Made by a program: the position numbers and the translations under genes. From assembly GCA_036524155.1 (NCBI GenBank), contig DATDCV010000016.1:1-25824 (forward strand): a DNA stretch of 25,824 bases, in the 5' to 3' direction. Below the pieces are notes generated by a model. It did no database searches. It saw nothing but the letters and a program-made list of their open reading frames with translations, and was not told the origin of the DNA. The DNA is from DATDCV01 sp036524155 (GTDB lineage Bacteria; Verrucomicrobiota; Verrucomicrobiia; Limisphaerales; UBA8199). Within the stretch, counting starts at the first letter, position 1, and the number at the start of each line of letters is the position of its first letter. Shown here piece by piece: positions 8,415 through 17,030 of the stretch.

Positions 8415-8442
8415 GTTCCCCTCTGAGCCTTTGGACGAAAGG
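8415..8442. repeat. hairpin repeat d in the gap after the sialidase gene
   Basis: CCCCTCTGAGCCTTTGG is followed by ACGAAAGGGGAGAG, an imperfect hairpin resembling repeat a in its CCTTTGG core. It sits ~75 nt downstream of the sialidase stop and could help end transcription, but there is no T-run. Confidence 0.5.
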
Positions 8443-8517
8443 GGAGAGAAGGCCCGGGTTTTCTTTCCCAGGCAGGTTTATAGAGAGCGGGGCGGGTAGG
8501 AGCGCGGCTTTGCATGC

Positions 8518-10710
8518 CTATTCCAGCGGCAGAAACTCGATGCCTGTGGGCGTCAGCTTAAACCGGCGGGCGCGGATGGCGCTGCCATTACCCTCTTCGT
8601 AATAGACGACCAGGACGGTTCCGTCCTTTAGTTCGACCGTTGAAGGATACGCGCCAATAGTCGTATCGATCTGGTAGGGGCCCTGCCAGGTTTTCGCGTC
8701 GTCGCGGCTGACGTGCAACGCAGTCAGCGGCAGCCGGTGACAAAGGAGGATCTCGCCGGTGCTGAGGCGGGTGAAATGAGGGCAATGTCCGGGGAAACCG
8801 ATATCCTTGACCACGGACCACGTAAGCCCGGCGTCCTGGCTGATCGCGAAGTGCGTATTAGTACGGTCACCGCGCAGCGCGGCGTAGATCGTGCCGTCCT
8901 TCAGCCGCACAAAATCGGTCTCGGCGTCGAGGCGCACGCCGCTATCCTTGCCAATCGGGATCGGCCCGCTCCAGGTTTTACCGGCGTCGCTCGAGCGGAT
9001 GACGCCGCCGTAGGCCGTGCCGCTGTCCTCGCGGTAAACGCCGAGCAAACGGGTACCATCGGGCAGCTCGCGCACTGGCGCCGAACTGGGCCAACCGGCG
9101 GCCACGACTCGCGGTTCCGCCGGCCAGGTCTGCCCGTCATCGGTGGAAACTACCATGCAAGTGTCGCAGCTAATCTTTCCGTCGGCTCCCCGCCGGTAGG
9201 TAAAGAACGTGCACGCGACTGTTCCATCGCTGAGCTGCGCGATGTGGGGGTCGCGGTCGTCGAACGGGCCATCGAACAATACACGGGGAGCACTCCAGGT
9301 GCGGCCTTCGTCTTTGGACCTGACCATGCAGACGCGACCGCCCTTGGGCCAATTGGTGGTCGGAAACGAAATGTGCCCATAACCTCCGTAGAACACGCAC
9401 AGGAGATCGCCTTTCTTCAGACGGCAGATGTCGGGAAAAGCCTGGTATGTGCCGGCGGCTTCGCCCCGTGAAATGACTTTGAAGATGGCCGGCGCCGAAG
9501 GGGCGGGTGGCGCGTCAAGCCATTCGCGGTTCAGGCGCGTGAACGTGATGAACTGGTATCCGCGTTCGACTCCGCGCTCCCATAGAATCCCGACCGTTTT
9601 GTCCTTAAGAACGGTGAGTTCCGAATACGCGGCGAAATTATCCGAGACCAGCCGTTCACCGGTGAAGGTCTTCCCTTCGTCGTAGCTGGTCAGGAGGACC
9701 AGGTTCTTGCGGTCCGGTCCCTTGGGACCAGACCAGAGCAACCGGTCCCGATCATCTCCCCGGGATTTCAAAGTGTAGCGCTCGATTGCGCAAGCGACGG
9801 GAGTCACCGTAATGCCGGGGCGCGGGTCCGCCCAGGTTTCGCCGCCATCGCTGCTTTCCGCCAGCCACCGGGTCGCGCCCTTTTCCTGGCGGATATCCAT
9901 CAGGATGCGTCCATCTGCCAGCTCGACGACCTGACACTCGTCACCACCCTGGTTGCCGGCCACTACTTTTCCGCGCCGCCAGGTTTGGCCGTGGTCGTCG
10001 GAGAAAATCGCGAATGTGGCGAAGGGCATTTTCCACATCGGCACCAGGAGCCGGCCTTTGCTCGTTTGGATGGCGCCCCCGGGTCCCGGCACGCTGGCGC
10101 GCCACGTGGTGTCGGCCATGTCCCGGCCGACCGCCGTCAGATCGATCGGCTCCGACCAGGTCCGGCCGTTGTCGGCGCTCCACCGGGCGATGGTCTGATT
10201 GTCGTCGGTCCCGGGCCGCGCTGTCTCCGTGCTGCGACCGGGCCGGCTGCGCAAGTAAAAAACCCAAACCTTGCCGTTGTTTCGATCCACCAGGGTCGCG
10301 GGGTTGGCCGCGGACCACAGCTCCCCGGGATCTTCGAGCACCACCATCGAGGACCATGTCGCCCCGTTGTCGGTGCTGCGTTTATAAACCAGGTCGATGT
10401 CCTGCTTGCCGAATCCCGGGTCGGCCGCGCTGTATTTGCGCGCCTCGGCAAACGCGATGAGCGTGCCGTCTGGAGCCGTTTCAATTCCCGGAATCCGGTA
10501 GGTGCTGTAACCGGCGGCGCCGGAGACGAAAACATCGGCGCTCTGCAGCATCGGTTCGGCGGCAGTGCAGGCTGCTTCCCGCGCCATGGCGAGAGCCAGC
10601 GCCGCCAGGAGCAGGGGTAAACCGTTGAAACGGCTGGCAGGCGTGCGAGCCTGGAACTCACCCCGCTGAAGCGGGGTGTTAATGAGAACTGGTTCCTCGA
10701 GATGGTCCAT
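8518..10710 (-). CDS. Exo-alpha-sialidase-like protein with two BNR propeller domains
   Basis: The 730-residue protein appears to be two sialidase-type six-bladed propellers in one chain. The first half has the arginine motif YSTYRIPGI, Asp-boxes STDNGATW, SADNGRTW, SDDHGQTW and SSDGGETW, ECQVVELADGR and the Tyr-containing AAYSELT; these fit GH33 sialidases that cleave terminal sialic acids. The second half (from about 410) has further Asp-boxes SKDEGRTW, STDDGQTW, SSDAGKTW, SQDAGLTW and SRDDAKTW, and RDPHIAQLSDG, more like the BNR proteins of unknown specificity. A signal-like helix GLPLLLAALALAMA lies at ~30-43. The residues before it (INTPLQRGEF) are encoded by a dispersed hairpin repeat. 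The ATG at 10710 is kept because the TTGGTCCAA site lies 13 nt before it; a later start is possible. Sialic acid as the substrate is an inference. Confidence 0.85.
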   Translation of the reverse strand: MDHLEEPVLINTPLQRGEFQARTPASRFNGLPLLLAALALAMAREAACTAAEPMLQSADVFVSGAAGYSTYRIPGIETAPDGTLIAFAEARKYSAADPGFGKQDIDLVYKRSTDNGATWSSMVVLEDPGELWSAANPATLVDRNNGKVWVFYLRSRPGRSTETARPGTDDNQTIARWSADNGRTWSEPIDLTAVGRDMADTTWRASVPGPGGAIQTSKGRLLVPMWKMPFATFAIFSDDHGQTWRRGKVVAGNQGGDECQVVELADGRILMDIRQEKGATRWLAESSDGGETWADPRPGITVTPVACAIERYTLKSRGDDRDRLLWSGPKGPDRKNLVLLTSYDEGKTFTGERLVSDNFAAYSELTVLKDKTVGILWERGVERGYQFITFTRLNREWLDAPPAPSAPAIFKVISRGEAAGTYQAFPDICRLKKGDLLCVFYGGYGHISFPTTNWPKGGRVCMVRSKDEGRTWSAPRVLFDGPFDDRDPHIAQLSDGTVACTFFTYRRGADGKISCDTCMVVSTDDGQTWPAEPRVVAAGWPSSAPVRELPDGTRLLGVYREDSGTAYGGVIRSSDAGKTWSGPIPIGKDSGVRLDAETDFVRLKDGTIYAALRGDRTNTHFAISQDAGLTWSVVKDIGFPGHCPHFTRLSTGEILLCHRLPLTALHVSRDDAKTWQGPYQIDTTIGAYPSTVELKDGTVLVVYYEEGNGSAIRARRFKLTPTGIEFLPLE
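10659..10678. repeat. short CTGAAG-core hairpin repeat
   Basis: CACCCCGCTGAAGCGGGGTG forms a 9-bp stem with a GA loop. It lies inside the first 20 codons of the sialidase-like frame. It has the same stem-GA-stem layout around a CTGAAG core as the arms of the 105-bp inverted repeats. Confidence 0.7.
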
Positions 10711-10723
10711 AAGCTTGGAATAC

Positions 10724-10732
10724 TTGGTCCAA
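10724..10732. promoter_or_regulatory. TTGGWCCAA palindrome before the sialidase gene
   Basis: TTGGTCCAA lies 13 nt upstream of the ATG at 10710, in the 39-nt gap after the DUF6259-like gene. It is the same palindrome as at 3710-3718. It may be an operator for an internal promoter or a leader element. Confidence 0.4.
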
Positions 10733-10749
10733 AAGGCACAACGGGTTCC

Positions 10750-12951
10750 TTACCAACTCAACTCCAGCGCGCGGACCTGTCGCGGCGGAAAGGTCAGTTC
10801 CCGTTCAAAAGGGCATTTCTGCTGACCGGGCAAGACGCCCTTGTCTCTGGCAGAGATCTCAGTGAGACGAACCTTCGACATTTTGAGCCGGTAAACGGCG
10901 GGGTCGAACCGGAGCGTGTTCGTTACGGATTCATCGCCGACGTTCGCGAACAGGAAGACCAGCCGTTTTTCTTTGGGCAACTGCCAGGCGCCGGACAGCA
11001 GCGCGTCGGTGGTGACCCACCATTCGCCCGACCACTGCCAATCCGCTTTTGCCTTCGGCATCGGCCCCAGCAACCGCGGAGGCCGGGCCATCTGGCCGGC
11101 ATTGAAATACCGGCTCACTTTCGAGCGCACCTGTGCGGTCTGGCGGAAGAACTCGCCGTTACCAGGCTCGTCAGCCACCCTGGGGTCAAGCCAGCCCAGT
11201 TGTTCGCCGAACACGAGCTGTTGGCCGGCTTTCATGCGCAGTGCCAGGTCCTTCGTCGCTCCGCCCCGATAAGCGCGGCCGAACATCTGGATCGCGCCGC
11301 CATAAATGGCTGGGAAAACCGGCACCTGGCCGTCGTATTGCCAGTGCCAGGTCAGGTAGCCGTCGAACCAGCGGATGAACGGCTCGCCGTTGCACTCAGT
11401 GGTGAGCATCGCGTCCCGGGGCATCTCCCGGCGAATCGTGTCGAGCATTGTCCAGTAACCTTCGTTCCACCAATGGCCGCCGCCCAAAGGGTGGCCGTGC
11501 GATTTATCCATGCACAACGTGGGCGCGGCCGCCGCCACCTGGTCGATATACACGGCCCTGGTGCCCTCGTTCTTCAACAAACGCAGGACCGTTTCGCGCA
11601 CCGTCTGCTGCCAAAGGGCCGTGTTCGGGCACATCGCCGCAAGCTTCACGGGTTCGCCATTGGTTTCCTTGCTGCCGTAGCTCTCAACAAACGGCTCGCC
11701 GTTCTCTTTCTTCGACGCAGCCGGCAGCGCGCGCCGGGTGAACTCGAAATCGGCCGCCCCGCGGTCGTGGGTATCCCACAACCGGCCGTTAATGTAGGGC
11801 ATGACGAATACGTTCGAGCGCTGCAATTCGGCGACGGCGGCAGCGAAGCCGTCCTTGGCGGGGAAATAGTGCGGGTAATCGTTGTCGAACGGGATCGCAT
11901 GCCAGCTATACCAGTGAAAGCCCACCGGGAGTTTAAGATAGGCGGCAAAGCGCTCGACTGGGCGCGCGCACTCGCTCGGACCGCCGCCGGTCTGGGCCCA
12001 GGCATTCAATTCGCGCATCCACGCTGCAGTATCGGCGCGTTCGCCGCGCACCAGGCGCGGCCACCAGCGCGCCTCTTTCGATGCCCAGGATTTGTAGATC
12101 ATCGCGGCGTCAAACCAATCGCCGCGCAGCAACTGCCACACCGCCTGGCCGCTGAGCGTGAAACCGTTGGCGGGAATTCCCATGTCCGGTGCGGGAATTT
12201 CGAACCTCATGCGCGCGGTTTGCGTGCTGGGATCGCTTTCCAGGAACAGGTCCTTGGTGCTGCCCCAGGGATCATGCAGGCCAACATAGAGGCCGGTGTG
12301 CTCTTCGGCACCACTGTAGGCGGCCATGAACTGCATCGAGCACCAGCCGCCAGGGTAGTTGCCGCGATACGCAAACGGCCGCTTCCAGATATCGGGTTGG
12401 ACTTCTCCCGGCCCGCGCGGGAACAGCACCGCCGGTTTCTCACCCGGGCTCGCCAACGCGAGTTGAGGGAAAACAACCCGCCAGACGCTCCACTCCGGGT
12501 TCTTGTCTTCCACGCGCAGGTCCCAATGGAGGGAATGGTTGCGTGGCTGTGCCACGGCGTTGGCGACGACGGAAATTCCGTCCAATTCGTTTCGGCGGGG
12601 TTTCTCCCAGCGCAACTCAAGCCGGTTACGGCTCCGCCGGGCCGTGACGCGTTCCCACCCGGCATCCGCGACCAGCGAAGTTTCTTCGTTAGTACCGGCG
12701 CGCCGCAACGTGACCCGGAACAGCGGCAAGGAGTTTGTTCCCAGAAACTCTTGTTTACGCCTAACGTCCGACAGGCTCTCGAGCCGCAACCCTCCGGTGA
12801 CCTGAGATAGAGAAAGGGCAAGGTCGCCGGCTACCAGGCGTGAATCGGCCGGGCTTGGTGGCTCCAAGGCCAAAACCCGGCCGCCCACGGCGAGAATAAC
12901 TATCGAGACGAGCAGCGCAGCATGCAGCTTGGCCAAGCGGGATTGCTTCAT
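10750..12951 (-). CDS. Secreted DUF6259-like putative glycoside hydrolase
   Basis: Start re-set to the ATG at 12951, whose ATGA overlaps the stop of the isomerase gene by 4 nt; this gives a good signal peptide (MKQSRLAKLHAALLVSIVIL, then AVGGRVLA) and 733 aa. An upstream ATG at 12975 would add eight residues before it. The N-terminal ~270 residues look like a beta-sandwich. The centre looks like a TIM barrel with VGFHWYSWHAIPFDNDYPHY, VYIDQVAAAAP (Asp at about 470) and LTTECNGEPFIRWFDGY (Glu at about 519). These Asp/Glu positions suit a retaining glycosidase. The C-terminus is a small beta domain. I recognise the layout as that of DUF6259 proteins, whose substrates are unknown. Co-transcription with the isomerase and DUF5107 genes suggests shared glycan processing outside the cytoplasm. 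Confidence 0.75.
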   Translation of the reverse strand: MKQSRLAKLHAALLVSIVILAVGGRVLALEPPSPADSRLVAGDLALSLSQVTGGLRLESLSDVRRKQEFLGTNSLPLFRVTLRRAGTNEETSLVADAGWERVTARRSRNRLELRWEKPRRNELDGISVVANAVAQPRNHSLHWDLRVEDKNPEWSVWRVVFPQLALASPGEKPAVLFPRGPGEVQPDIWKRPFAYRGNYPGGWCSMQFMAAYSGAEEHTGLYVGLHDPWGSTKDLFLESDPSTQTARMRFEIPAPDMGIPANGFTLSGQAVWQLLRGDWFDAAMIYKSWASKEARWWPRLVRGERADTAAWMRELNAWAQTGGGPSECARPVERFAAYLKLPVGFHWYSWHAIPFDNDYPHYFPAKDGFAAAVAELQRSNVFVMPYINGRLWDTHDRGAADFEFTRRALPAASKKENGEPFVESYGSKETNGEPVKLAAMCPNTALWQQTVRETVLRLLKNEGTRAVYIDQVAAAAPTLCMDKSHGHPLGGGHWWNEGYWTMLDTIRREMPRDAMLTTECNGEPFIRWFDGYLTWHWQYDGQVPVFPAIYGGAIQMFGRAYRGGATKDLALRMKAGQQLVFGEQLGWLDPRVADEPGNGEFFRQTAQVRSKVSRYFNAGQMARPPRLLGPMPKAKADWQWSGEWWVTTDALLSGAWQLPKEKRLVFLFANVGDESVTNTLRFDPAVYRLKMSKVRLTEISARDKGVLPGQQKCPFERELTFPPRQVRALELSW

Positions 12952-13841
12952 AGCAAACCCTGGTATGCCAGCCACAAAGCGCGGTAGTATTTCATCAGTC
13001 TGACGGCGTCCGTGGAGGCCGGGATTTCCGCCAGGCAGTAGCCCTGGAATTTGATTTCGTTAAGACGCGTGAACAATTTGCGATACGGATAGTTCTCCTG
13101 GTGCAGCTCTGTGATATGGGCGGAAAAGATCCTATCCTTGAGCAGGTCAAAATTATGGTCCCAGCCTTCTCCATCCAGGTCGGAGGCATTCGAGTTCCAG
13201 CAGGCGCCGACGCTGGGGTGGTTGGCGGCGTCGAGGATAGTCTTGATGTGGGGTGGAAAGGCCGTGCCCGAACCATGGACCTCGAGCCGGATGACCTGCC
13301 CATGATCGCGCGCAAAATCGCCCAACTCACGCAATGAGCGCCCGATCTGCTCGAGCGTTTTCTCGACCGGCACTTCCTTAGGCAGGCCATTCGGTCGCAC
13401 CTTCACACCCGTCGCGCCGACATCCTGAGCCAGGACGGTGTATTCCTTCGTCGCCTCGATATCCTTCCGCAGCTTGGCTTGATCCGGCGTATGATAATCG
13501 AACGCGCTGCCGAGCCCCATGAGCTGCACCTTCGAGTCGGCAAAACGCTTCCGGACCTCCGCGCGTTCTTCTTTTGAGAGATTGACTTCCACCTTATGCG
13601 CATGGCCGGTACGCAATTCGACCCCTTCGAATTTTGTCTCTTCGCAGTTCTTGATGATCGTCGGGACATCCCAATCCTGCGCCAGGTTGTAAGTTACCAG
13701 GCCGAGATGCATCTGCGGGCGGCCCAACAGAAACTGTTTCTTTTCCGCAGCAGCTCCGGTCTGTGGAAAAGCCAAATCAAGGCCAATCGCGCCAGTCGTT
13801 ATGGTAGCCGCCTTGAAAAAGTGTCGCCGGTTGAATTGCAT
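12948..13841 (-). CDS. Tat-exported TIM-barrel sugar isomerase/epimerase-like protein
   Basis: The protein begins MQFNRRHFFKAATITTGAIG with a twin-arginine export motif (RRHFFK) and an Ala-rich cleavage region (TGAAA), so it is probably exported folded. The rest is an AP-endonuclease-2-type TIM barrel (xylose isomerase-like): HLGLVTYNLAQDWDVPTIIK, FEGVELRTGHAHKVEVN, LEVHGSG, SVGACWNSNASDL, RIFSAHITELHQENYPY and GYCLAEIP supply typical Glu/Asn/His/Glu metal-site candidates. The ATG at 13841 is preferred because it puts the RR motif at the N-terminus. An ATG at 13898 abuts the previous stop (TGAATG) and would add 19 residues. Exported members are common in Verrucomicrobiota and Planctomycetota, where some are linked to glycoside 3-keto sugar metabolism; the substrate here is not known. 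Confidence 0.85.
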   Translation of the reverse strand: MQFNRRHFFKAATITTGAIGLDLAFPQTGAAAEKKQFLLGRPQMHLGLVTYNLAQDWDVPTIIKNCEETKFEGVELRTGHAHKVEVNLSKEERAEVRKRFADSKVQLMGLGSAFDYHTPDQAKLRKDIEATKEYTVLAQDVGATGVKVRPNGLPKEVPVEKTLEQIGRSLRELGDFARDHGQVIRLEVHGSGTAFPPHIKTILDAANHPSVGACWNSNASDLDGEGWDHNFDLLKDRIFSAHITELHQENYPYRKLFTRLNEIKFQGYCLAEIPASTDAVRLMKYYRALWLAYQGLL

Positions 13842-13898
13842 GGCAGGACTTTGTAGCAAAAGGACGCCCGCTCGCAATGCCTTTTCCTGGCCCGACAT

Positions 13899-16800
13899 TC
13901 AAGGGGAATTGCGCAACGCCTCGATTGCTTTGCCCCTAGCTTCCTCGATACGTGAGTCCTTGGATTCCGGCTCATCTGCCGCGAGTTTCCAGGCGGCGCG
14001 CGCCTCCTCCTTCCGTCCCAATGCGGCGAGCGCATTGCCACGCTGATACTGGATGTGCGCTGCACGCGCGTTTTCGAGTTTGCCTGTCGCCAGATTCGCC
14101 GGGTACTCCAATGCGCGGTCAAACTCCTTCAGACCTTCGGCCGCCTTGCCTTCCTTCAAGCGTGCTTCGCCGAGTGCCAAATGCGCCTGTTCAAAGAGGT
14201 CATGCACTTCATGAGACCCCTCCCACACCGTCACACGAACCGTATCCAGCATTCGCGCGCTTTCCGCATATTCGCCTAACCGGTTTTGGGCCCGGGCAAG
14301 CAATGCCACAAAGTCAGAGCGACCTTTGCCCTGCTCGAAAGCCGCCTTCAGACGATCGCGGACCTGAGCAAGCAACTCACGTTTCGACGGGTCCGAGTCG
14401 GCCTTGTCGGCCATCTCGAAGAGGACCTTCGCCAGGTCCCGCGCCACAATGGCATCGGTCGAATCCGCCTTATAGGCCTTCTCGAGCCATTCGTGGGCTC
14501 TTGTTAGATCCGAGTCTAACGTTTTGGCTGCCATCCCGAGAGCGCGGTAAGCGATGACAGGTTCGGCGCCGAGCTCGGCGGCGCGTTGCCAGAGTTTCCT
14601 GGCCTCGGCGTGGCGGCCCAGGTGAAACAGCAGATGCCCGAGATACAAAGCAGCCTTGCCGTCTTGAGGATCGGCTTCAGTGGCAGCCCGGAGCACGGAC
14701 ACAAATTCGAGTTGGTACGGAAAAACTCCCGGCATATCAGCGTTCCGCGCCGCCTGGCCCCGCCATTCCTCGCCGGTTTTCGAACCACCGTCGGGACCTT
14801 GAGCGCCGGTGGGCAGCGATGCCAGCCAGTAATATTCGAGTGGGTTTGGCTTGGATCGTTCAGCCAGGGTGGCGCGGATCTCAGGAAACACCCATGCGCC
14901 GTCAGCCTCATGCCCCAGGTCCGAATACTGCGCCAGTAATTCAAGTATCTCCTGCCGGCTGCCCACGGGGAGAGCCAACGCGAAACGCTTCGAGGCCGGA
15001 TCAATGCCCGTGCGGAACCGGATGTTCCGGGACAACGAATCCAGCGGGTCTACTGCCAGGTTCGCTTGCGCAAGGTCGGCCGCCCTGGTTAAGGCCTCGC
15101 GCACGAACTTTTTCGGCTGCTTCAACGCCACCCCGCGCTCGTAGCTCTTCAATTCCGAGAGGGCCAGGCGCGCGCGACACACCGGGTCTTCCCTCCAGGG
15201 TCCCGCTTCGGAAAGCGCTGCGATCGCATCGGAATAATTCCGCATTCGGATCAACATTTTGGCTGCCAACGCCCGCGCGGCGATCGCCACTTCGGGTTCC
15301 AGGCAGGCCTTCCAAGCCGATTCCAGCGCCACGCGCTCGTGTCCAAGCCGCGCTTCCGCGACACCCAGCACGTAGTTCGCCCTCCCGTTGTCCGCGTTCA
15401 CCAGCAGCGCCGAGCGAGCCTCTGCTGCCGCAACTGCGGGGTCGCGGTCGAGATTCAAATGGGCCAACCCGATATGCGCCTCCGGATTCGTCGCGTCCTT
15501 GTCCAACGCCTTGCGGAACTGTTTTTCGGCCTCGGCGAACCGCGCGAAGAGATAATGCTCCCATCCGGCCTGAACGAATTCCGACGCCGTAGTGGGCCCC
15601 GATGGCTTATGTTCCGGCGGCGTGCGCAGAGGAAGATCGAGCGGCACCGGAAAGGAAGCCAGGGCTTCGCTGGTGGTAGCGATCTCCAGGCGGAGTGGCG
15701 CTTCCTCGGTGGTCCCGAGCCGCAAATCGGTGGGCGCCTTGGGGGAGACCTTGCACACGGCGGCGGCCAGTTCACGTTCGCCTTTCAGCACCCGCACCCG
15801 CACCTCGCTCCAGGTCGCGGTTCCGAGCAGACGCAGCCGAACACCCTCTCCTCCCCGCGTAACGTTTACGGCCAGGTTACGATTCGCAAAAGTGAAACCC
15901 TCGGTGCCGTGGATGGGGTACCACCATTCATTCCACTCGACTGCTTCGCACGGATCGAGCCGGCCCACTTGCGCCTGGGTCAACAGCGGGCCGGTCTGCA
16001 CCTCGTTGTAGGGTCCGTCGTTGTCGGTGAGGTCTCGCTGGTGCATGGTGCCGAAACCGCCGTAACCCCAGGTCCAGGCTTTCTTGCCCGGAAGTTGATG
16101 ATGGTTGGCATAGGAGACGGCGCCATGGTCGAGGTCGTCGTTGTACGATCCGAAAAAGTCCTGGTCGCAGTGCCAGGCAAAGATAGACGAGGCATCCTGA
16201 TAGTTCGTGCCCCGGCTCAGGTCCTTGCCGTTGTCGATCGGCCATTTGAAAAACTTTTCGCCGGCATGGTCGCAGCCGAGCGTCATGGGATAAATAAACC
16301 GGAAGCCGGGTGTGTTCGGCGCCGCGGTGCAGTTCCAGAAGTAGTAGGGACGAATTGTTTCCGTGGGGTTGTAGATCCGGACTCGCTCCTCGATGAACGA
16401 CCGTCCCGGGCGCAGCGTCACCACGACAGTCCAACGGGTGCCATAGATCCGCTCGGTCTCACCGACGGCGACCGATTGCGAACCATCGTTACCGGGCGGG
16501 AGGATCAGGACGGCCACTGGTTGCATGCAACCCACGGTGTGGCCCTGCGGCCCCGTATTCCACTCCACGCCTCCACTGGTCCACGCGCCGCATTGCCCGA
16601 TGAGGCCGGGCTTCACAACGTGGTTCACGTAAAACATCGGCTTGCCAACGGATTTGTCGATCACTTCGTGGATCTTGCCCCCCAGTTCAGGCAGAAAGGT
16701 AATCTTGAGATACTCGTTTTCGAGCACCACGGTCTGATATGTCCGATTCGTTTTGTCGCGGCTCAGAAAGTCGAGCATCGGGTAAGGATAAATGTTCACG

Positions 16801-17024
16801 CCGTCGGTGCCGCGGAAGTACGGGTGCTTCACTGCCGCCCAGGGATACGTTGGCAACTCGATTTGGCCTTTGTAGGCCGTGACCTTTGAGGCGGCGCGGA
16901 CTGAAACTGCGCCGGCACACAACATTGCGAGAACACAACAAACCGCTGCACTGCTGAAACTGGCGACGGGCCTCCGGGAAATCGGTTCTGGTCTCATAAG
17001 GATGTTTTTGAAATCGCAGTCCAT
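13899..17024 (-). CDS. Secreted DUF5107 protein with TPR repeats
   Basis: The 1041-residue protein has a signal-like segment (about 20-45, ending GAVSVRAA). A DUF5107 domain (about 48-400) of mutarotase-like beta-sandwich type follows, with YLKITFLPELGGKIHEVIDK, NHVVKPGLIGQCGAWTSGG, RPYYFWNCTAAP and CEAVEWNEWWYPIHGTEGF. Many TPR-like helical repeats fill the rest (for example AGWEHYLFARFAEAEKQFRK, about 490-600, and again 770-1030). DUF5107-TPR proteins occur in glycan-utilisation loci; the first domain probably binds or acts on a carbohydrate, and the TPR part may bind partners. No catalytic assignment can be made. It is first in a run of tightly packed genes: its TGA directly abuts or nearly abuts the isomerase gene. 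An alternative ATG at 16997 also leaves the signal peptide intact. A hairpin precedes the start. Confidence 0.88.
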   Translation of the reverse strand: MDCDFKNILMRPEPISRRPVASFSSAAVCCVLAMLCAGAVSVRAASKVTAYKGQIELPTYPWAAVKHPYFRGTDGVNIYPYPMLDFLSRDKTNRTYQTVVLENEYLKITFLPELGGKIHEVIDKSVGKPMFYVNHVVKPGLIGQCGAWTSGGVEWNTGPQGHTVGCMQPVAVLILPPGNDGSQSVAVGETERIYGTRWTVVVTLRPGRSFIEERVRIYNPTETIRPYYFWNCTAAPNTPGFRFIYPMTLGCDHAGEKFFKWPIDNGKDLSRGTNYQDASSIFAWHCDQDFFGSYNDDLDHGAVSYANHHQLPGKKAWTWGYGGFGTMHQRDLTDNDGPYNEVQTGPLLTQAQVGRLDPCEAVEWNEWWYPIHGTEGFTFANRNLAVNVTRGGEGVRLRLLGTATWSEVRVRVLKGERELAAAVCKVSPKAPTDLRLGTTEEAPLRLEIATTSEALASFPVPLDLPLRTPPEHKPSGPTTASEFVQAGWEHYLFARFAEAEKQFRKALDKDATNPEAHIGLAHLNLDRDPAVAAAEARSALLVNADNGRANYVLGVAEARLGHERVALESAWKACLEPEVAIAARALAAKMLIRMRNYSDAIAALSEAGPWREDPVCRARLALSELKSYERGVALKQPKKFVREALTRAADLAQANLAVDPLDSLSRNIRFRTGIDPASKRFALALPVGSRQEILELLAQYSDLGHEADGAWVFPEIRATLAERSKPNPLEYYWLASLPTGAQGPDGGSKTGEEWRGQAARNADMPGVFPYQLEFVSVLRAATEADPQDGKAALYLGHLLFHLGRHAEARKLWQRAAELGAEPVIAYRALGMAAKTLDSDLTRAHEWLEKAYKADSTDAIVARDLAKVLFEMADKADSDPSKRELLAQVRDRLKAAFEQGKGRSDFVALLARAQNRLGEYAESARMLDTVRVTVWEGSHEVHDLFEQAHLALGEARLKEGKAAEGLKEFDRALEYPANLATGKLENARAAHIQYQRGNALAALGRKEEARAAWKLAADEPESKDSRIEEARGKAIEALRNSP

Positions 17025-17030
17025 TAGTGG

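Noticed and set aside
8097..8442. Hairpin cluster considered as a CRISPR array
   Set aside because: Only four imperfect and unequal repeats, irregular spacing, internally palindromic over their whole length, and no cas genes in the window.
10702..12810. A plus-strand open frame of ~700 codons opposite the DUF6259-like gene
   Set aside because: It is antisense to a gene with signal peptide, coupled start and a coherent fold; the frame is kept open by high GC at third positions. Its translation is rich in Arg, Ala, Pro and His without recognisable motifs.
15339..16889. A plus-strand open frame of ~500 codons opposite the DUF5107 gene
   Set aside because: Same reason: antisense to a clear gene, no domain in the translation, GC-driven.
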